Positions 43,810 to 55,210 of a stretch of 64,000 bases of DNA are shown in pieces. The DNA is from Nannobrachium achirus (taxonomy: Eukaryota > Chordata > Actinopteri > Myctophiformes > Myctophidae): contig OY997651.1 of assembly GCA_963921795.1 (NCBI GenBank), positions 49,185,018-49,249,017 on the forward strand. The letters are read 5' to 3'. The notes beneath the pieces were generated by a model. It did not search any database, had not been told where the DNA came from, and worked only from the letters and a program-made list of their open reading frames with translations. The stretch's first letter is position 1. Each line of letters begins with the position of its first letter. Made by a program: the position numbers and the translations under genes.

Positions 43810-45334
43810 TAGGGCTGCAACAACTAATCGATTAAATCGATAAAAATCTATGACTAAATTTGTTGCCAACGAATTAGATTATCGATTTCTATCGGTAAGG
43901 AATCACAGGTGTTTTGGGACATTAAATGTAGCTTACGGCTGCTAAACTAAGGGTGAGAAGGAGGAGACAGGCCAGCTCTCTTCCGGGTCAGTCTCTCCAC
44001 TCCGACATGTCTCCTTTCCGACATGTCTCCATTCCGACACTAACCCTATCTCTAACCCTAACCCTAAACCTTAGGCCCATGGGAGTGTCGCCACTCCTAC
44101 AATAGAAAGTCAATTTCGGAGTGGCGACATGTCGGAATGGAGAGAGCCTCCCCTCTCTTCCCACAGGGCGCAGGCTAGTGGGTGAACTGCGCATGCGCAC
44201 TAGCGACCACACACAACATCACAACATACAATGGCGGCGTCCAGAGCAGTACTGGCTCACAAACGAACGTTGAAGTTCTAAACATGTCTAAAAGCTGGGA
44301 GCATTTCACTGTTAGCAAAACAAATAGTTACTTGTAAACATTGCAAGGCAGGCTTTGCACAAGTACAATCAATGAACGAACATAAGAGAAAGCACATCGG
44401 AGTGTTGGTTAGCGTGTTAGTTAGCTACTTAGCTTGTGAGGTTTCAGACTGAGTTTTCTTGGCTTTGGATTTAAAATCACTTCTCGTTACCAGACATTCC
44501 ACTGTGGAAAACCTGGTTTACTTTTTTTCTGTCCAGTACTGGTTAGGTCCCGTCTTATTTATAGTCTTATGTGTTTTATTTATGCTATAGAAAGTTAAAA
44601 ACACGAATGCTAGGATGGGACCAATTCTCTTTACTGATCCCGTCTGGGGCGGAAACACTACATGTGGCGATGTGTGTGTGAAATTACCGGATAGAGTAGG
44701 CGGGCTCTAGACCGGATTTGAGCGCTGAGCAGTAAATAGAAACCAGGCTTTGCATCTCTGCACATTAAAGCCAGTACAATACACCAGTATACCTGTGTGC
44801 AGGTTTAAATAATCAAGAATCTGAAATGACTAGAAATGTTTCTCAAACATTTACATTTCAAGGTCTCCCCTTAACTCTGACAGTGTTCAAATGGACCTGT
44901 GAGGGCTCATTTGGTTCCATGTGTACACTGTCAGAGTTACACTAAGACTCAATTTAGACCCCCTAAAGGAAACCCTAGAATCCACTTTGAGCAAGACACT
45001 GGCCTAGAATGTTAAAGTAAAATATGTGAATGATTCTGAATAATAACTCAAATACAATATTTGAGTTAAAGAGAGGCTATGTTACAATTTAGCTTGACAA
45101 ATAAATATTATTGTATTAATCAAATGTAAAGGTACAGTTATGTAGCCTACAGTCAAGAAAGCTGTAAATAATATTATTTAGGAAGGAAGAATTATTTTTA
45201 TTGTCTTTATGCCTAGAAAATGCCTAAAATAACTTCAAGCTAAATTGTAAAGGTAATTGCAAAAAGGTGCCATTATGCGATTAATCGATTAATCGTTTAA
45301 ATACTTGCCAGATTCATCGTTAGTTGCAGCCCTA
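43810..45334 (+). mobile_element. hAT-type element with BED-finger remnant, 8-bp target duplication
   Basis: The termini TAGGGCTGCAAC and GTTGCAGCCCTA are perfect inverted repeats flanked by an exact 8-bp duplication GTGTTTTC (43802-43809 and 45335-45342). Subterminal AATCGATTAAATCGATAA-type repeats are typical of hAT elements of fish. At about 44285-44400 the plus strand reads SKSWEHFTVS, then CKHCKAGFAQ across a one-base shift, then MNEHKRKHIG, a broken BED zinc finger as found at the start of hAT transposases. No catalytic domain remains. A small foldback (GACATGTCGGAATGGAGAGA and complement) sits at 43987-44148. Confidence 0.88.
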
Positions 45335-45342
45335 GTGTTTTC

Positions 45343-46182
45343 AGACGTTTGAATGCTGAGGTATCTCAGATACTGAGATACGCAGTATCTGTTTTTGAGC
45401 GGTGGTCACACCGTCTCCATAGCGTGGCCGTGTGTGTAGGTATGTATGTATGTTTGTATGTATGTATGTGGGTGGGTCTGTATGTAGCCTCAAGCCTGTG
45501 GTGTAGTACCTTTTATGACCACACATGTTAAGGGAGGGGCGCTGTTTTCAGGCCAGGCCAGGCACACACACACACGCACACACACACAGGGGGGGAAGGG
45601 GGGAGGGGTTGGTGGGTAAGAGGGTGCTGTTGAGACTAGCCTGGGTGGGGGGGGGGGGTGACAGAATTCATAGATCTAGAACACATCGAATTCATAGATA
45701 TAGAACACAGAATATGTACAGTACAGTACAGTTAGGTACAGTATACAGTAACCACTGCTCAGTTCACACGGGTGTGATTTTTTCATTATTTGTGGCGTGA
45801 GAATGCTTTGTCTTGCAGGGTGGAGCAGACTCCGCCGAGGGCTTCCGAAAGGAAACGTAAACAGCCGTACCGCCATGTTTGTCTGTTGTTTTGACCGCTG
45901 TATTCTTGCACTTCTAAACACTCTCGTCTTTTTGTGGCATGTGATTTACTGCTAAGATATTTTAGGGTAGTATTTATTTATTTGAACGTCATGTGCGGTC
46001 AATTCCCCTATTTCCATTTTTGCTCCGACGTTGTTGCCTCAGCAGCCTGTATTATTATTATTAACCCAAGCAAGAAGGTGATCCGGTGTCAGTAGCGAAT
46101 ACTGCATTCGGCTCCTCACCGTGTCCCCATGCTAGAGTTATAGGTCTGTTTCCGTTTCCGCTCTTGACGTGTATGGATTATT
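45343..46182. other. Microsatellites and unassigned sequence
   Basis: (GTATGTAT)n at 45440-45472, CA-rich 45564-45590, G-rich runs 45590-45660 and repeated AGATATAGAACACA near 45670-45712. No gene is seen. Confidence 0.5.
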
Positions 46183-46240
46183 AAGTGTGCCTGCCATGCA
46201 ATGCAATGGCAAAACACTTATTGTAATCCGCCATACTTAA
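46183..46240. repeat. 58-bp dispersed unit ending in TTAA
   Basis: TTAAGTGTGCCTGCCATGCA...CACTTATTGTAATCCGCCAT-ACTTAA. The same unit occurs near 18590, 21840, 21977, 22040, 23013, 51192, 52366, 54606 and 59472, usually as the edge of a promoter-like block. Confidence 0.85.
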
Positions 46241-47487
46241 AGGGGAAGACCACCCATTTTCAATATTGAAATATGTCATTAATATACCTTAGAGGAGTTG
46301 TATGGAAATAGAAAAAAAGTTCCCCCCCTTCTGTTTTGCCTAGAACTGGAGGATTGATTTTGGGTTTTGTATTGTAAAGTACAATGTGTGATGTCATCAA
46401 GTTGTACTTTACAATACAAACCCCCAAATCAATCCTCCAGTTCTAGGCAACACAGAAGGGGGGGGGGGGGGGGACTTTTTTTCTATTTCCACACAACTCC
46501 TCTAAGGTATATTAATGGGGAACGGACCTCTATTCCGAAACACCGCTTTTTCGAAACACCGCTTTTCCGAAAATAAATAGAAACGCACCTCTATTCCGAA
46601 TATAGGACTCTCTGTCTCCAAAAACGGTCTGGCTATATTTATGGGCATATACTGTAGGCCTATATATAGCCTACTTGAAATGTAAAGCACATTTTCTAAA
46701 CCTGCTGTTGTGAAAATAGGCCTACTTGTGCGTGTGAAACGCCAGGCGCCAGGCGCATTGCATACGGGGCGCGCTGTGCGTCGAAGTTGTTCAACTCCCA
46801 TCATTTAAGCTACACAATGTACCTAAATGGCCAATTGGAACTTCAAAGGAGTAGAGATTACGTAACTGCACGGACCATCAGAGAAAGTGACTGAAGTGGG
46901 TGAAGTGGTGAACTTCACCGCAGACAGACAAGTGTCTGTTATAGTGGCCAACTGGCCATGGCTTTCAATCATGATTTCCCCTGTCTTTTAACAAATTACC
47001 GCGGTGCAGGCGAATGGATCAATCAAATATAGGTAATTATTATTCATTTTTGGATAATCGCGGATGAAATAATGCAGGAAATAAATTATGACACAAATCT
47101 ATCAGCAAAAACCTAAATCTCTGAATGCTTGTGTCTCTGTGTGAGTGTGTGTTAGGCAGCCTAACAGACACTCAAAAAATAACAAATGATACAAAATAGC
47201 CTAACTTAGCCTATTTTGTATCATTTGTTAATTTTTCCACACTAGTCCACGAAACAGCTGTGACCATGCACCACTTGACTCGAGTCGGATCAGCATCACG
47301 GCATGCCTGGTCGCACTGACCCACCTTAATTACCTCTATGGTAGGCTGGTAGCGGTGCGCAAGTTCAATCTCTTTCATAGAAACTTCACGCATAGGCCTA
47401 TTGCAAAGTAGCAAGTAGCAAGACCGGGAGACAAAAAACACCACTGATTGGGAAAAATATAGGCTATTAAGAAACAAAAGTAAAATT

Positions 47488-49332
47488 ATGTGCAGAAATG
47501 CAAAATCAAACTACTTCAAAGAATCTCTCACTCATAATTCAAATAACCCAAAAGCATTTTGGAAACAAATCAAAACATTAACTAATGCACCTGATAAAAC
47601 TAGTAATTACAACAAATTAAAGGTTAATAACACTATTCTCCAAGATCCTCTATCAGTAGCTCAAGCTTTTAACCAATATTTCTCCACAGTATGTGCTCCC
47701 ACAGAATCTGATCCTTATGTCATTTCCAATAATTCACCACATTGTCACAGTACCTTCCAATTCAGAAAAATTACTCCTGTTGAGGTCATGAATGCTATAA
47801 ATGATCTTAAAGTTAACAGCAGCCCCGGGTTAGATGGCATTGAAAATAGATTCCTGAAATTGGCATCACATGTTCTTATGTACCCGCTATGCGATCTTTT
47901 TAATTTATCCTTAACCACATGTGATATACCTTCCATATGGAAGTGCTCCCGTATAACTCCACTACACAAAGCAGGCAGCGAACTGGATACCAACAATTAC
48001 AGACCAATCTCAATAATTTGTTCCACAGCTAAAATATTTGAAAAATTAATTCACAAACAATTTTCGAACTATCTCTGCAAAGACAACATTCTATCACCTG
48101 TTCAATCCGGTTTCCGTTCAAATCACTCAACAACGACTGCTCTGTTAAAACTTACAAATGACATACTTTCCTCATCTGCTGATGGCAACCTCACAGGAGC
48201 AATTTTTATTGATCTAAGTAAAGCATTTGACCTGGTCGACCATTATCTACTCTTAGATAAACTCTATTCAGTTGGCCTGTCACGCAAAGCCTTACTATGG
48301 TTCAACTCATACCTTCACAATAGAAAACAATGTGTCAACATACAGGGTAGTATATCTGATCTGGTTGTTCAAGAACGCGGAGTGCCGCAAGGTTCAACTT
48401 TAGGCCCACTTTTGTTTACTATTTTTATTAATGACCTCCCATCAATTCTCTCTGGCTGTAAGGTGCAACTATACGCTGATGACACTGTTATTTATACCTC
48501 ACAAGCAAATGTTCTACAAATTCAATCAATCTTGCAATCAAACTTCTATAATCTACAATCATGGTTCTCAGCCAACAGACTAATTATCAATAAGACTAAA
48601 ACCAACACAATGCTCTTTGGGACAAAAAACAATCTTAATAAATCAGAAGTCATAAACCAATCATACACCATTAGTTGCCTTGACGGTACTCATCTTATCA
48701 GAGTAGACCATATCAAATACCTCGGCCTCTGGCTAGATCCAGAACTCTCATTCAAATGTCATATTGACAATATTGTGAGGAAACTAAATTACAGCTCTGG
48801 TGTTCTATACCGGAACAAAAACTGTTTCACCCTTACAGCAAGAAAGAAAATTGTGCTACAAGTCACACTACCCATAATGGACTATGCTGATGTAGTTTAC
48901 CAGGTGGCATCTAAAACCAATCTTCTACCTTTAAACATCACATATAACCGTCTATGTAGATTTGTTCTCGATTGTCCATACCTTACCCATCACTGCACCT
49001 TATACGAAAATCTCAATTTGCCATCTCCCACAGTCAGACGACAGCAGCACTGGTTTCACTTCATTTTCAAATGTATTCATTTCAATTATCCTCAATATCT
49101 AAAACAATATCTGGATCCATTCACCTCTGATCACCAACTGAGACATTGTGCACAGATTTATTTTAAGGTCCCAACAAACATAACCAATGCAGTTGGCAAA
49201 AAATCCTTCATGTTTAAAGCTCCCTCTGATTGGAACAATTTACCAGTCCACATTCGGTCAATAACATCTCTCAATTTGTTCAAAACCACGCTGTCCTCTC
49301 ACCTTGAGATTACCTGTTCATGTTTCAATTAA
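47488..49332 (+). CDS. LINE reverse transcriptase (CR1/Rex1-like), intact frame
   Basis: A single 614-codon frame: SSPGLDGIENRFLKLA (112-127), NNYRPISIICSTAKIFEKLI (169-188), QSGFRSNHSTTTALLKLTND, LSKAFD (motif A, 243-248), GVPQGSTLGPLLF (298-310), YADD (329-332, bases 48472-48483), then 'HIKYLGLWLDPELSF', and a C-terminal tail ending in 'WNNLPVHIRSITSLNLFKTTL'. The palm motifs are complete with no stop, so this part could be enzymatically competent. The endonuclease is absent upstream, so the copy is 5'-truncated. The Met at 47488 is just the first in frame. The clade assignment is tentative. Confidence 0.88.
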   Translation: MCRNAKSNYFKESLTHNSNNPKAFWKQIKTLTNAPDKTSNYNKLKVNNTILQDPLSVAQAFNQYFSTVCAPTESDPYVISNNSPHCHSTFQFRKITPVEVMNAINDLKVNSSPGLDGIENRFLKLASHVLMYPLCDLFNLSLTTCDIPSIWKCSRITPLHKAGSELDTNNYRPISIICSTAKIFEKLIHKQFSNYLCKDNILSPVQSGFRSNHSTTTALLKLTNDILSSSADGNLTGAIFIDLSKAFDLVDHYLLLDKLYSVGLSRKALLWFNSYLHNRKQCVNIQGSISDLVVQERGVPQGSTLGPLLFTIFINDLPSILSGCKVQLYADDTVIYTSQANVLQIQSILQSNFYNLQSWFSANRLIINKTKTNTMLFGTKNNLNKSEVINQSYTISCLDGTHLIRVDHIKYLGLWLDPELSFKCHIDNIVRKLNYSSGVLYRNKNCFTLTARKKIVLQVTLPIMDYADVVYQVASKTNLLPLNITYNRLCRFVLDCPYLTHHCTLYENLNLPSPTVRRQQHWFHFIFKCIHFNYPQYLKQYLDPFTSDHQLRHCAQIYFKVPTNITNAVGKKSFMFKAPSDWNNLPVHIRSITSLNLFKTTLSSHLEITCSCFN

Positions 49333-49393
49333 TTCATTATCTCAACTATCCATATGATCCATTGTGTGCTCTGTACCTTGTGTATTACAGTTG

Positions 49394-49426
<33 letters not shown>

Positions 49427-49640
49427 GTTTGTTGTTTGTTTTGTTTTGTTTGTTTTGTTCTGTCTTGTCTGTATTCTTTGTTATGTCTTGTAGTGCTTTT
49501 GTCTGGTGATGTTGTCTGAATTGTACGTGAAAGTTCTATGTTTAAATGTATGAAAATGTAACTCTATCGGATACCCTCGAAAACGAGATGATTCATCTCA
49601 AGGGTTTTATTCCTAATAAAAGAATTTCAATATAATATAA
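49333..49640 (+). other. LINE 3' end with (GTT)n run
   Basis: A GTT run (49391-49424) is followed by an inverted pair CTCGAAAACGAGATGATTCA and ATCTCAAGGG-TTTTATTCCT, then AATAAAAG, a common 3' end of this LINE group. Confidence 0.6.
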
Positions 49641-49650
49641 GACTAACAAG

Positions 49651-49651
<1 letters not shown>

Positions 49652-49707
<56 letters not shown>

Positions 49708-49709
49708 TG

Positions 49710-49761
<52 letters not shown>

Positions 49762-49763
49762 TC
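49652..49763. repeat. (TG)n then (TC)n microsatellite
   Basis: About 27 TG dinucleotides followed by about 24 TC dinucleotides. Confidence 0.95.
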
Positions 49764-50890
49764 GCTCGCTCGCTCTCTGTGCCAAATGGAGAGCTTTATG
49801 AGCTGAGCGCAGAGAAAAGGAGCCAGCGAGAGAGAGACGTTGACGTTCTCCTATTCGTATATAATAATATCTTGCTAGACCAGGGAATTTATACAAAACG
49901 CATATGAGCGTGCACAAAATAGAACCGACAGCATCAGTGGTGTGTGGAAAAAATACTTTTTTACTTGTATTAGCCTACTTCACTGATTATTGGATCCGCT
50001 GAAAGTGAAACCCTGCAGTGAAGTGATAACGCTGCGTGGGCCTATTATTTGAGACAGCCACAAGTTGAAGTTGCAGATTCTACCGAAGTAGATGCAGTAG
50101 ACAAATAGGTCTATATATAGCCTGGTCGGGTTTCCTTTACGTAAGCTGTGCCTATTTCCCTCTCTATTCCATTCCATTGCGATCGATTGATTGCAATAAC
50201 TACCTATAGGCCTATTGTTCCAAATCATCACAAAATGTATAGGCTAGGCAAGTCTGTCAAATATTGTTTTAATTCAAGCCAAGGCAATTAAAAAAGCTAT
50301 AGGCCTACGGTATAATAAAGGTATGGTTCATTTTGGTCGCCACCTCCTATAGCCGCACAATAAAAAGTAATAGGCTTATACCAACATCGGGTCCTGTGTA
50401 TCTCCTCCATGCGTTATATAGACTCAATAAATACATTTACATTTCTCAAGCGAAAATCACACAAGGGCTGGCGCGCCATCAAGAAAGGTGGATTCGATGC
50501 TTCTTTGTGAGCTTGCTTTCAGATCGTCTATTTTCAAAGATTAGGCTATAATTATGACAACTGCTTGTGCTGAGCGTGGAAATAATTTAAAAGGCAGCAC
50601 ATGCCGTGAATAATGCCTGCATGCGTGCGTATGTCTCCATTAGGCTATGCTTGAAATCATTTGATATTGGCCTGAGAAAATAAAACTCATTACTGATATA
50701 CAGCAAATTAATAAGACTCACAGAACCCCTAAGAGGGATGCTGGTTGAATTTTCGGTTGTCCAGAAAACTGTCCTATAGGTCTATATAGTGATTCTCTGC
50801 CTCTCAAAAATGATTAAAACCTCACGTGCATGTTCTCCGTCCATTCGGGTCATTGGTGGTCAGTTAATATTCACTATGTTTACTAAAGAA

Positions 50891-50892
<2 letters not shown>

Positions 50893-50936
<44 letters not shown>
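50893..50936. repeat. (GA)n microsatellite
   Basis: About 21 GA dinucleotides within the 4.6-kb nested element. Confidence 0.95.
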
Positions 50937-50939
<3 letters not shown>

Positions 50940-51191
50940 CGGAAGCAGAATGGACTGCGCCTAAACACTGTTCGAATGGTGTGACCGGACTATAGGGACT
51001 CATGGACTAAATAAATAATAGCCTAAATAATAGGCTTTTCGGAATAGCGGGGTCTTATATAAAAATTGGAACCACCGTTACTCCGAATAATGGAAGTCAA
51101 CGTTCGGAATAGCGGTCTTTCGGAAAAACGGTGTGTAACCATATTAATGACATAGTTCAATATTGAAAATGGGTGGTCTTTCCCCTTTAAG

Positions 51192-51255
51192 TAATTAAGT
51201 GTGCCTGCCATGCAATGCAATGGCAAAACACTTATTGTAATCCGCCATACTTAAT
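51192..51255. repeat. 58-bp dispersed unit, copy flanking the MITE
   Basis: A near-identical copy of 46183-46240 on the other side of the TTAA insertion. Confidence 0.85.
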
Positions 51256-51339
51256 AATAATAATAATAACTAGAAAAGAAAATTATTAAGAATATTTTAA
51301 GTGTGCCTGCAGCTCGCTAAGTGTGTGCAACCTTGTATA

Positions 51340-52005
51340 GCAGTTGGTGTTAGTATTAGCATTTTGCATTAACATTAACATCATTATTAGAATTTTTTAC
51401 ATCAGCATTTTTATCATTAGCTTTAACATTAACATTTTTATTAGCATTTGTTAGCATTAGCATTTGTTACGATTAGCATTTGTTAGCATTAGCATTTGTT
51501 AGCATTAGCATGCGTTAGCATTAGCATGTGTTAGCATTAGCATTGGTTAGCATTAGCATTTGTTAGCATTAGCATGTGTTAGCATTAGCATTTATTAGCA
51601 TTAGCATGTGTTAGCATTAGCATTTGTTAACATTAGCATGTGTTAGCATAAGCATTTGTTAGCATTAGCATTAGCATTTTTAGCATTAGCATTTGTTAGC
51701 ATTTTTAGCATTAACATTTTTAGCATTAGCATGTGTTAGCATTAGCATTTGTTAGCATTAGCATGTGTTAGCATTAGCATGTGTTAGCATTAGCTTTAGC
51801 ATTTGTTAGCATTAGCAAGTGTTAGCATTAGCATTTGTTAACATTAGCAGCATTTGTTAGCATTAGCATTTTTGACATTAGCATTTGTTAGCATTAGCAT
51901 GTGTTAGCATTAGCATTTTTAGCATTAGCATTTTTAGCATTAGCATTAACATTTGTTAGCATTAGCATGCGTTAGCATTAGCACGTGTTAGCATTAGCAT
52001 TTGAC
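51340..52005. repeat. TTAGCATTAGCAT minisatellite
   Basis: Same array as at 20527, left arm of the 2.9-kb copy. Confidence 0.95.
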
Positions 52006-52832
52006 ACCACCCACAAGTCTGTACGACAAACGGTTCATGAGATGTAGAGGCACTTCCTGTTTGGCGAAGGGCACTTCCTGTTACAGAGGGGGCGGGGCTT
52101 AATCAATTACAGCTCATCCCTATTGGTCGGAAAAAGACCAAAGTTGTGTGTGCATTTTAAAGTTTAAGTGACGTTGCTAGGCAAAAGTATGTCAGAGTAA
52201 TGTGGGGCCAAAGTCCCCCATTCAAAGTCAATGGGGGGTTTTGAGCTTAGTTTTTTACGAATTACGTTGCCATGGTAACGCGGATCAGAAAGAAAAGTAA
52301 TAGCACCCCATTCCCGGCCGAGCCGCACGTTTTGATGTATATATTGCGGTATGTACTTACTTAAGTATGGCGGATTACAATAAGTGTTTTGCCATTGCGT
52401 TGCATGGCAGGCACACTTAATAATGATCCCACAAAATTTCGGCTCGGCCGGGAATGGTGTGCTATTACTTTTCTTTCAGATCCGCGTTACCATGGCAACG
52501 TAATTCTAAAAAACTACGCACAAAAACCCCCATTGACTACAGAAACTTTGGCCCCACATTACTCTGCCATGAGCTGTATTTGATTAAGCCCCGCCCCTCT
52601 GTAACAGGAAGTGCCCTTCGCCAAACAGGAAGTGCCTCTACATCTCATGAACCGTTTGTCGTACAGACACGTGGTTGGCGTCAAATGACTTGATTAAAAG
52701 TCTTTAACCTTAATTGGGGCCTATTTCGCCAAACAGGAAGTGCCCCTCACCAAACAGGAAGTGACCCTTCATCTCATGAACCGTTTGTCGTACAGACGCA
52801 CGGATGGTGTCATATGACTTGATTAAGAGTCC
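52006..52832. repeat. Satellite fragments and two head-to-head promoter-like blocks
   Basis: Reverse satellite at 52006-52085, then a reverse block with X-box 52266-52279 and the 58-bp unit (52366-52425), then a forward block with X-box 52486-52499 and forward satellite from 52610. The two blocks face each other. Confidence 0.75.
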
Positions 52833-53438
52833 TTAACACGTTGCAAGCCGCGGCAGAACCCTCTGAACAGAGGTAGCGCCGAAGAAATAAGCCATTTATT
52901 TACAAACATGTTTTAAAAAAACAAAGCCCACATGATAACAACACGTAATGGAGTGCTCGACACAGCGTACATATTCATCCTGCAGAGGTCGGCGATCTTA
53001 CTTTGGCGAGGCGGAGGGGAGATCAATTCCATTCGTTTACGTGCGGCGAAGCAGGGAAAGGAGCGATAGAGAAGCGGCGCCCGAACGTGATTGAAACCGC
53101 GATCCACGAACAGAGACAAAGACCAGCCATCTTGTTTGAGCTTCTTGTTCAGTTTCAACACTGGGGAGAGGATGAGGCTCCTCCTGGCCAGCCATCCATT
53201 CAGAATGTGAGTCAACGGCGTGGCCTGCTGGATATTAGGAGTATCACACCCAGCACCAGAAAATGACTGTCAGAGCATATTAACCGTTTCAGATAGCTCC
53301 AAAAAGACACAGAGAAGAATTTCCGATGTTTTTTTTTTTTATTATTATAATTTATATCAAAAGTCCGGGAATAGACGTGTGGCTGATGGGACCCAGTAGG
53401 AAGTCCGAGGGAGTACGGCCAGGCTTAGAAGGTGTTAA
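52833..53438. mobile_element. piggyBac-like TTAA element inserted in a satellite monomer
   Basis: Ends TTAACACGTTGCAAGCCGCG and (reverse complement) TTAACACCTTCTAAGCCTGG. The flanking monomer sequence GAGTCC|TTAA|CCTTAATTGG is split exactly at its TTAA, which is duplicated (52833-52836, 53435-53438). 606 bp; no transposase. Confidence 0.85.
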
Positions 53439-53523
53439 CCTTAATTGGGGCCTATTTCGCCAAACAGGAAGTGCCCCTCACCAAACAAGAAGTGACCCTT
53501 TATCTCATGAACCTTTTGTCGTA

Positions 53524-53995
53524 CACAAATGCTAATGTTAACACATGCTAATGCTAACACATGCTAATGCTAACACATGCTAATGCTAATGAAAACAAAT
53601 GCTAATGCTAAAAATGCTAATGCTAACACATGCTAATGCTAACAAATGCTAATGCTATCACATGCTAATGCTAACAAATGCTAATGCTAAAAATGCTAAT
53701 GCTAACACATGCTAATGCTAACAAATGCTAATGCTAAAAAATGCTAAGACATGCTAATGCTAACACATGTTAATGCTAACACATGCTAATGCTAACAAAT
53801 ATTAATGGTAACACATGCTAATGCTAATGCTAACAAATGCTAATGCTAACAAATGCTAATGCTAACAAATATTAATGGTAACACATGCTAATGCTAATGC
53901 TAACACATGCTAATATGCTAACAAATGCTAATGCTAACACATGCTAATGCTAACAAATGCTAATGCTAACAAATGCCAATGTTAATGCTAATACA
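53524..53995. repeat. ATGCTAATGCTAACA minisatellite, inverted orientation
   Basis: The reverse complement of the 51340-52005 array, right arm of the 2.9-kb copy. Confidence 0.95.
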
Positions 53996-54164
53996 AATGT
54001 TAATGTTAAAGCTAATGATAAAGATGCTGATGTAAAAAATTCTAATAATGATGTTAATGTTAATGCAAATGCTAATGCTAACACCAACTGCTATACAAGG
54101 TTGCACACACTTAGCGAGCTGCACCCACACTTAAAATTTCTTAGAAATTTTCTTTTCTAGTTAT

Positions 54165-55210
54165 GTAAGTAAGTGTTTCGCCACAAATTTCGGCACGTAA
54201 TAACTGCCGCACGATTTACGCCACCGCCGCAATATATACATCAAAACGCGCGGCTCGGCCGGGAATGGGGTGCTATTACTTTTCTTTCCGATCCGCGTTA
54301 CCATTGCGACGTAATTCGCTAAAAACAACGCCAAAAAACCCCATTGACTTAGAATGGGGGAAATTTCATCAACCGTTTGTCGTACAGTCGATAATGTTAA
54401 AGCTAATGCAAAAAATACTAATGTTAAAAAAATCTACCGCTAATCTAACGCTAATGCTAACACCAACCGCTACACAAGGTTGCACACACTTAGCGAGCTG
54501 CAGGCACACTTAAAATTTCGTAGAAATTTTATTTTCTAGTTATTATTAGGGCCCGAGCACACACAGTGTGTGAGGACCCTATTGTATTTGTAAAGATTAT
54601 TCTTATTAAGTGTGCCTGCCATGCAACGCAATGGCAAAACACTTATTGTAATCCGCCATACTTAAGTAATTAAGTACGTAATTAAGTAAGTTTCGCCACA
54701 AATTTTGGCACGTAGTAACTGCCGCACGATTTACGCCACCACCGCAAATAATACATCAAAACGTGCGGCTCGGCCGGGAATGGGGTGCTATTACTTTTCT
54801 TTCCGATCCGCGTTACCATGGCAACGTAATTCGTAAAAAACTACGCTCAAAAACCCCCATTGACTTTGAATGGGGGAAATTTTGGCCCGTAATAACTGCC
54901 GCACGATTTACGCCACCCCCGCAATGTATACATCAAAATGTGCAGCTTGGCCGGGAATGGTGTGCTATTACTTTTCTTTCCGATCCACGTTACCATGGCA
55001 ACGTAATTCGTAAAAAACTACGCACAAAAACCCCCATTGACTTTGAATGGGGGACTCTGAAAAAAACCCAGAAACTTTGTCCCCACATTACTCTGACATA
55101 CTTTTGCCTAGCAACGTTACATAAACTTTAAAATACACACACAACTTTGGTCTTTTTCCGGCCAATAGGGATGAGCTGTAATTGATTAAGCCCCGCCCCC
55201 TCTGTAACAG
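54165..55210 (+). repeat. Promoter-like blocks and composite-end fragment
   Basis: A partial block (54165-54365) is followed by a composite right end (54380-54543) and the teleost repeat GGGCCCGAGCACACACAGTG (54548-54567 and on). After it lie the 58-bp unit and a doubled block with X-boxes 54812-54825 and 54989-55002, CCAAT and GC box. Confidence 0.7.

Larger units (their letters stand above)
46517..51140. mobile_element. 4.6-kb element nested in the palindromic MITE
   Basis: It is flanked by an 8-bp duplication ATATTAAT (46509-46516 and 51141-51148). Its ends are rich in TTCCGAAA motifs: GGGGAACGGACCTCTATTCC at left; GGTTACACACCGTTTTTCCG (reverse complement) at right. These resemble each other only loosely. 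Target length fits hAT or P-type elements; the superfamily is undetermined. It contains a LINE and several microsatellites, and no transposase was recognised. Confidence 0.6.
46237..51190. mobile_element. Palindromic TTAA MITE split by a 4.6-kb insertion
   Basis: The ends AGGGGAAGACCACCCATTTT and complement carry TTAA at 46237-46240 and 51187-51190. The MITE arms run inward to a hinge near 46385 (AAAGTACAA...TTGTACTTT). The right arm is cut at 46516 and resumes at 51141, so the original element was about 320 bp. Confidence 0.85.
51267..54163. mobile_element. 2.9-kb copy of the composite family
   Basis: It starts TAACTAGAAAAGAAAATTAT and ends TTTTCTTTTCTAGTTA. The termini run inward as inverted repeats through GTGTGCCTGCAGCTCGCTAA and CAACCTTGTATAGCAGTTGG into octamer-like minisatellites on both sides. 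In the centre are satellite fragments, two promoter-like blocks and a piggyBac-like insertion. It is a compact version of the 16.8-33.0-kb composite. Confidence 0.7.

Noticed and set aside
44044..44071. Interstitial telomere (CCCTAA)
   Set aside because: Only about two perfect units within a hAT element; too short to mean anything.
45676..45921. 81-codon minus-strand frame
   Set aside because: No family resemblance, splice context or conserved motif is visible.
52913..53266. Overlapping 100- and 87-codon frames in the element at 52833-53438
   Set aside because: No transposase motif, and the element is only 606 bp with TTAA ends.
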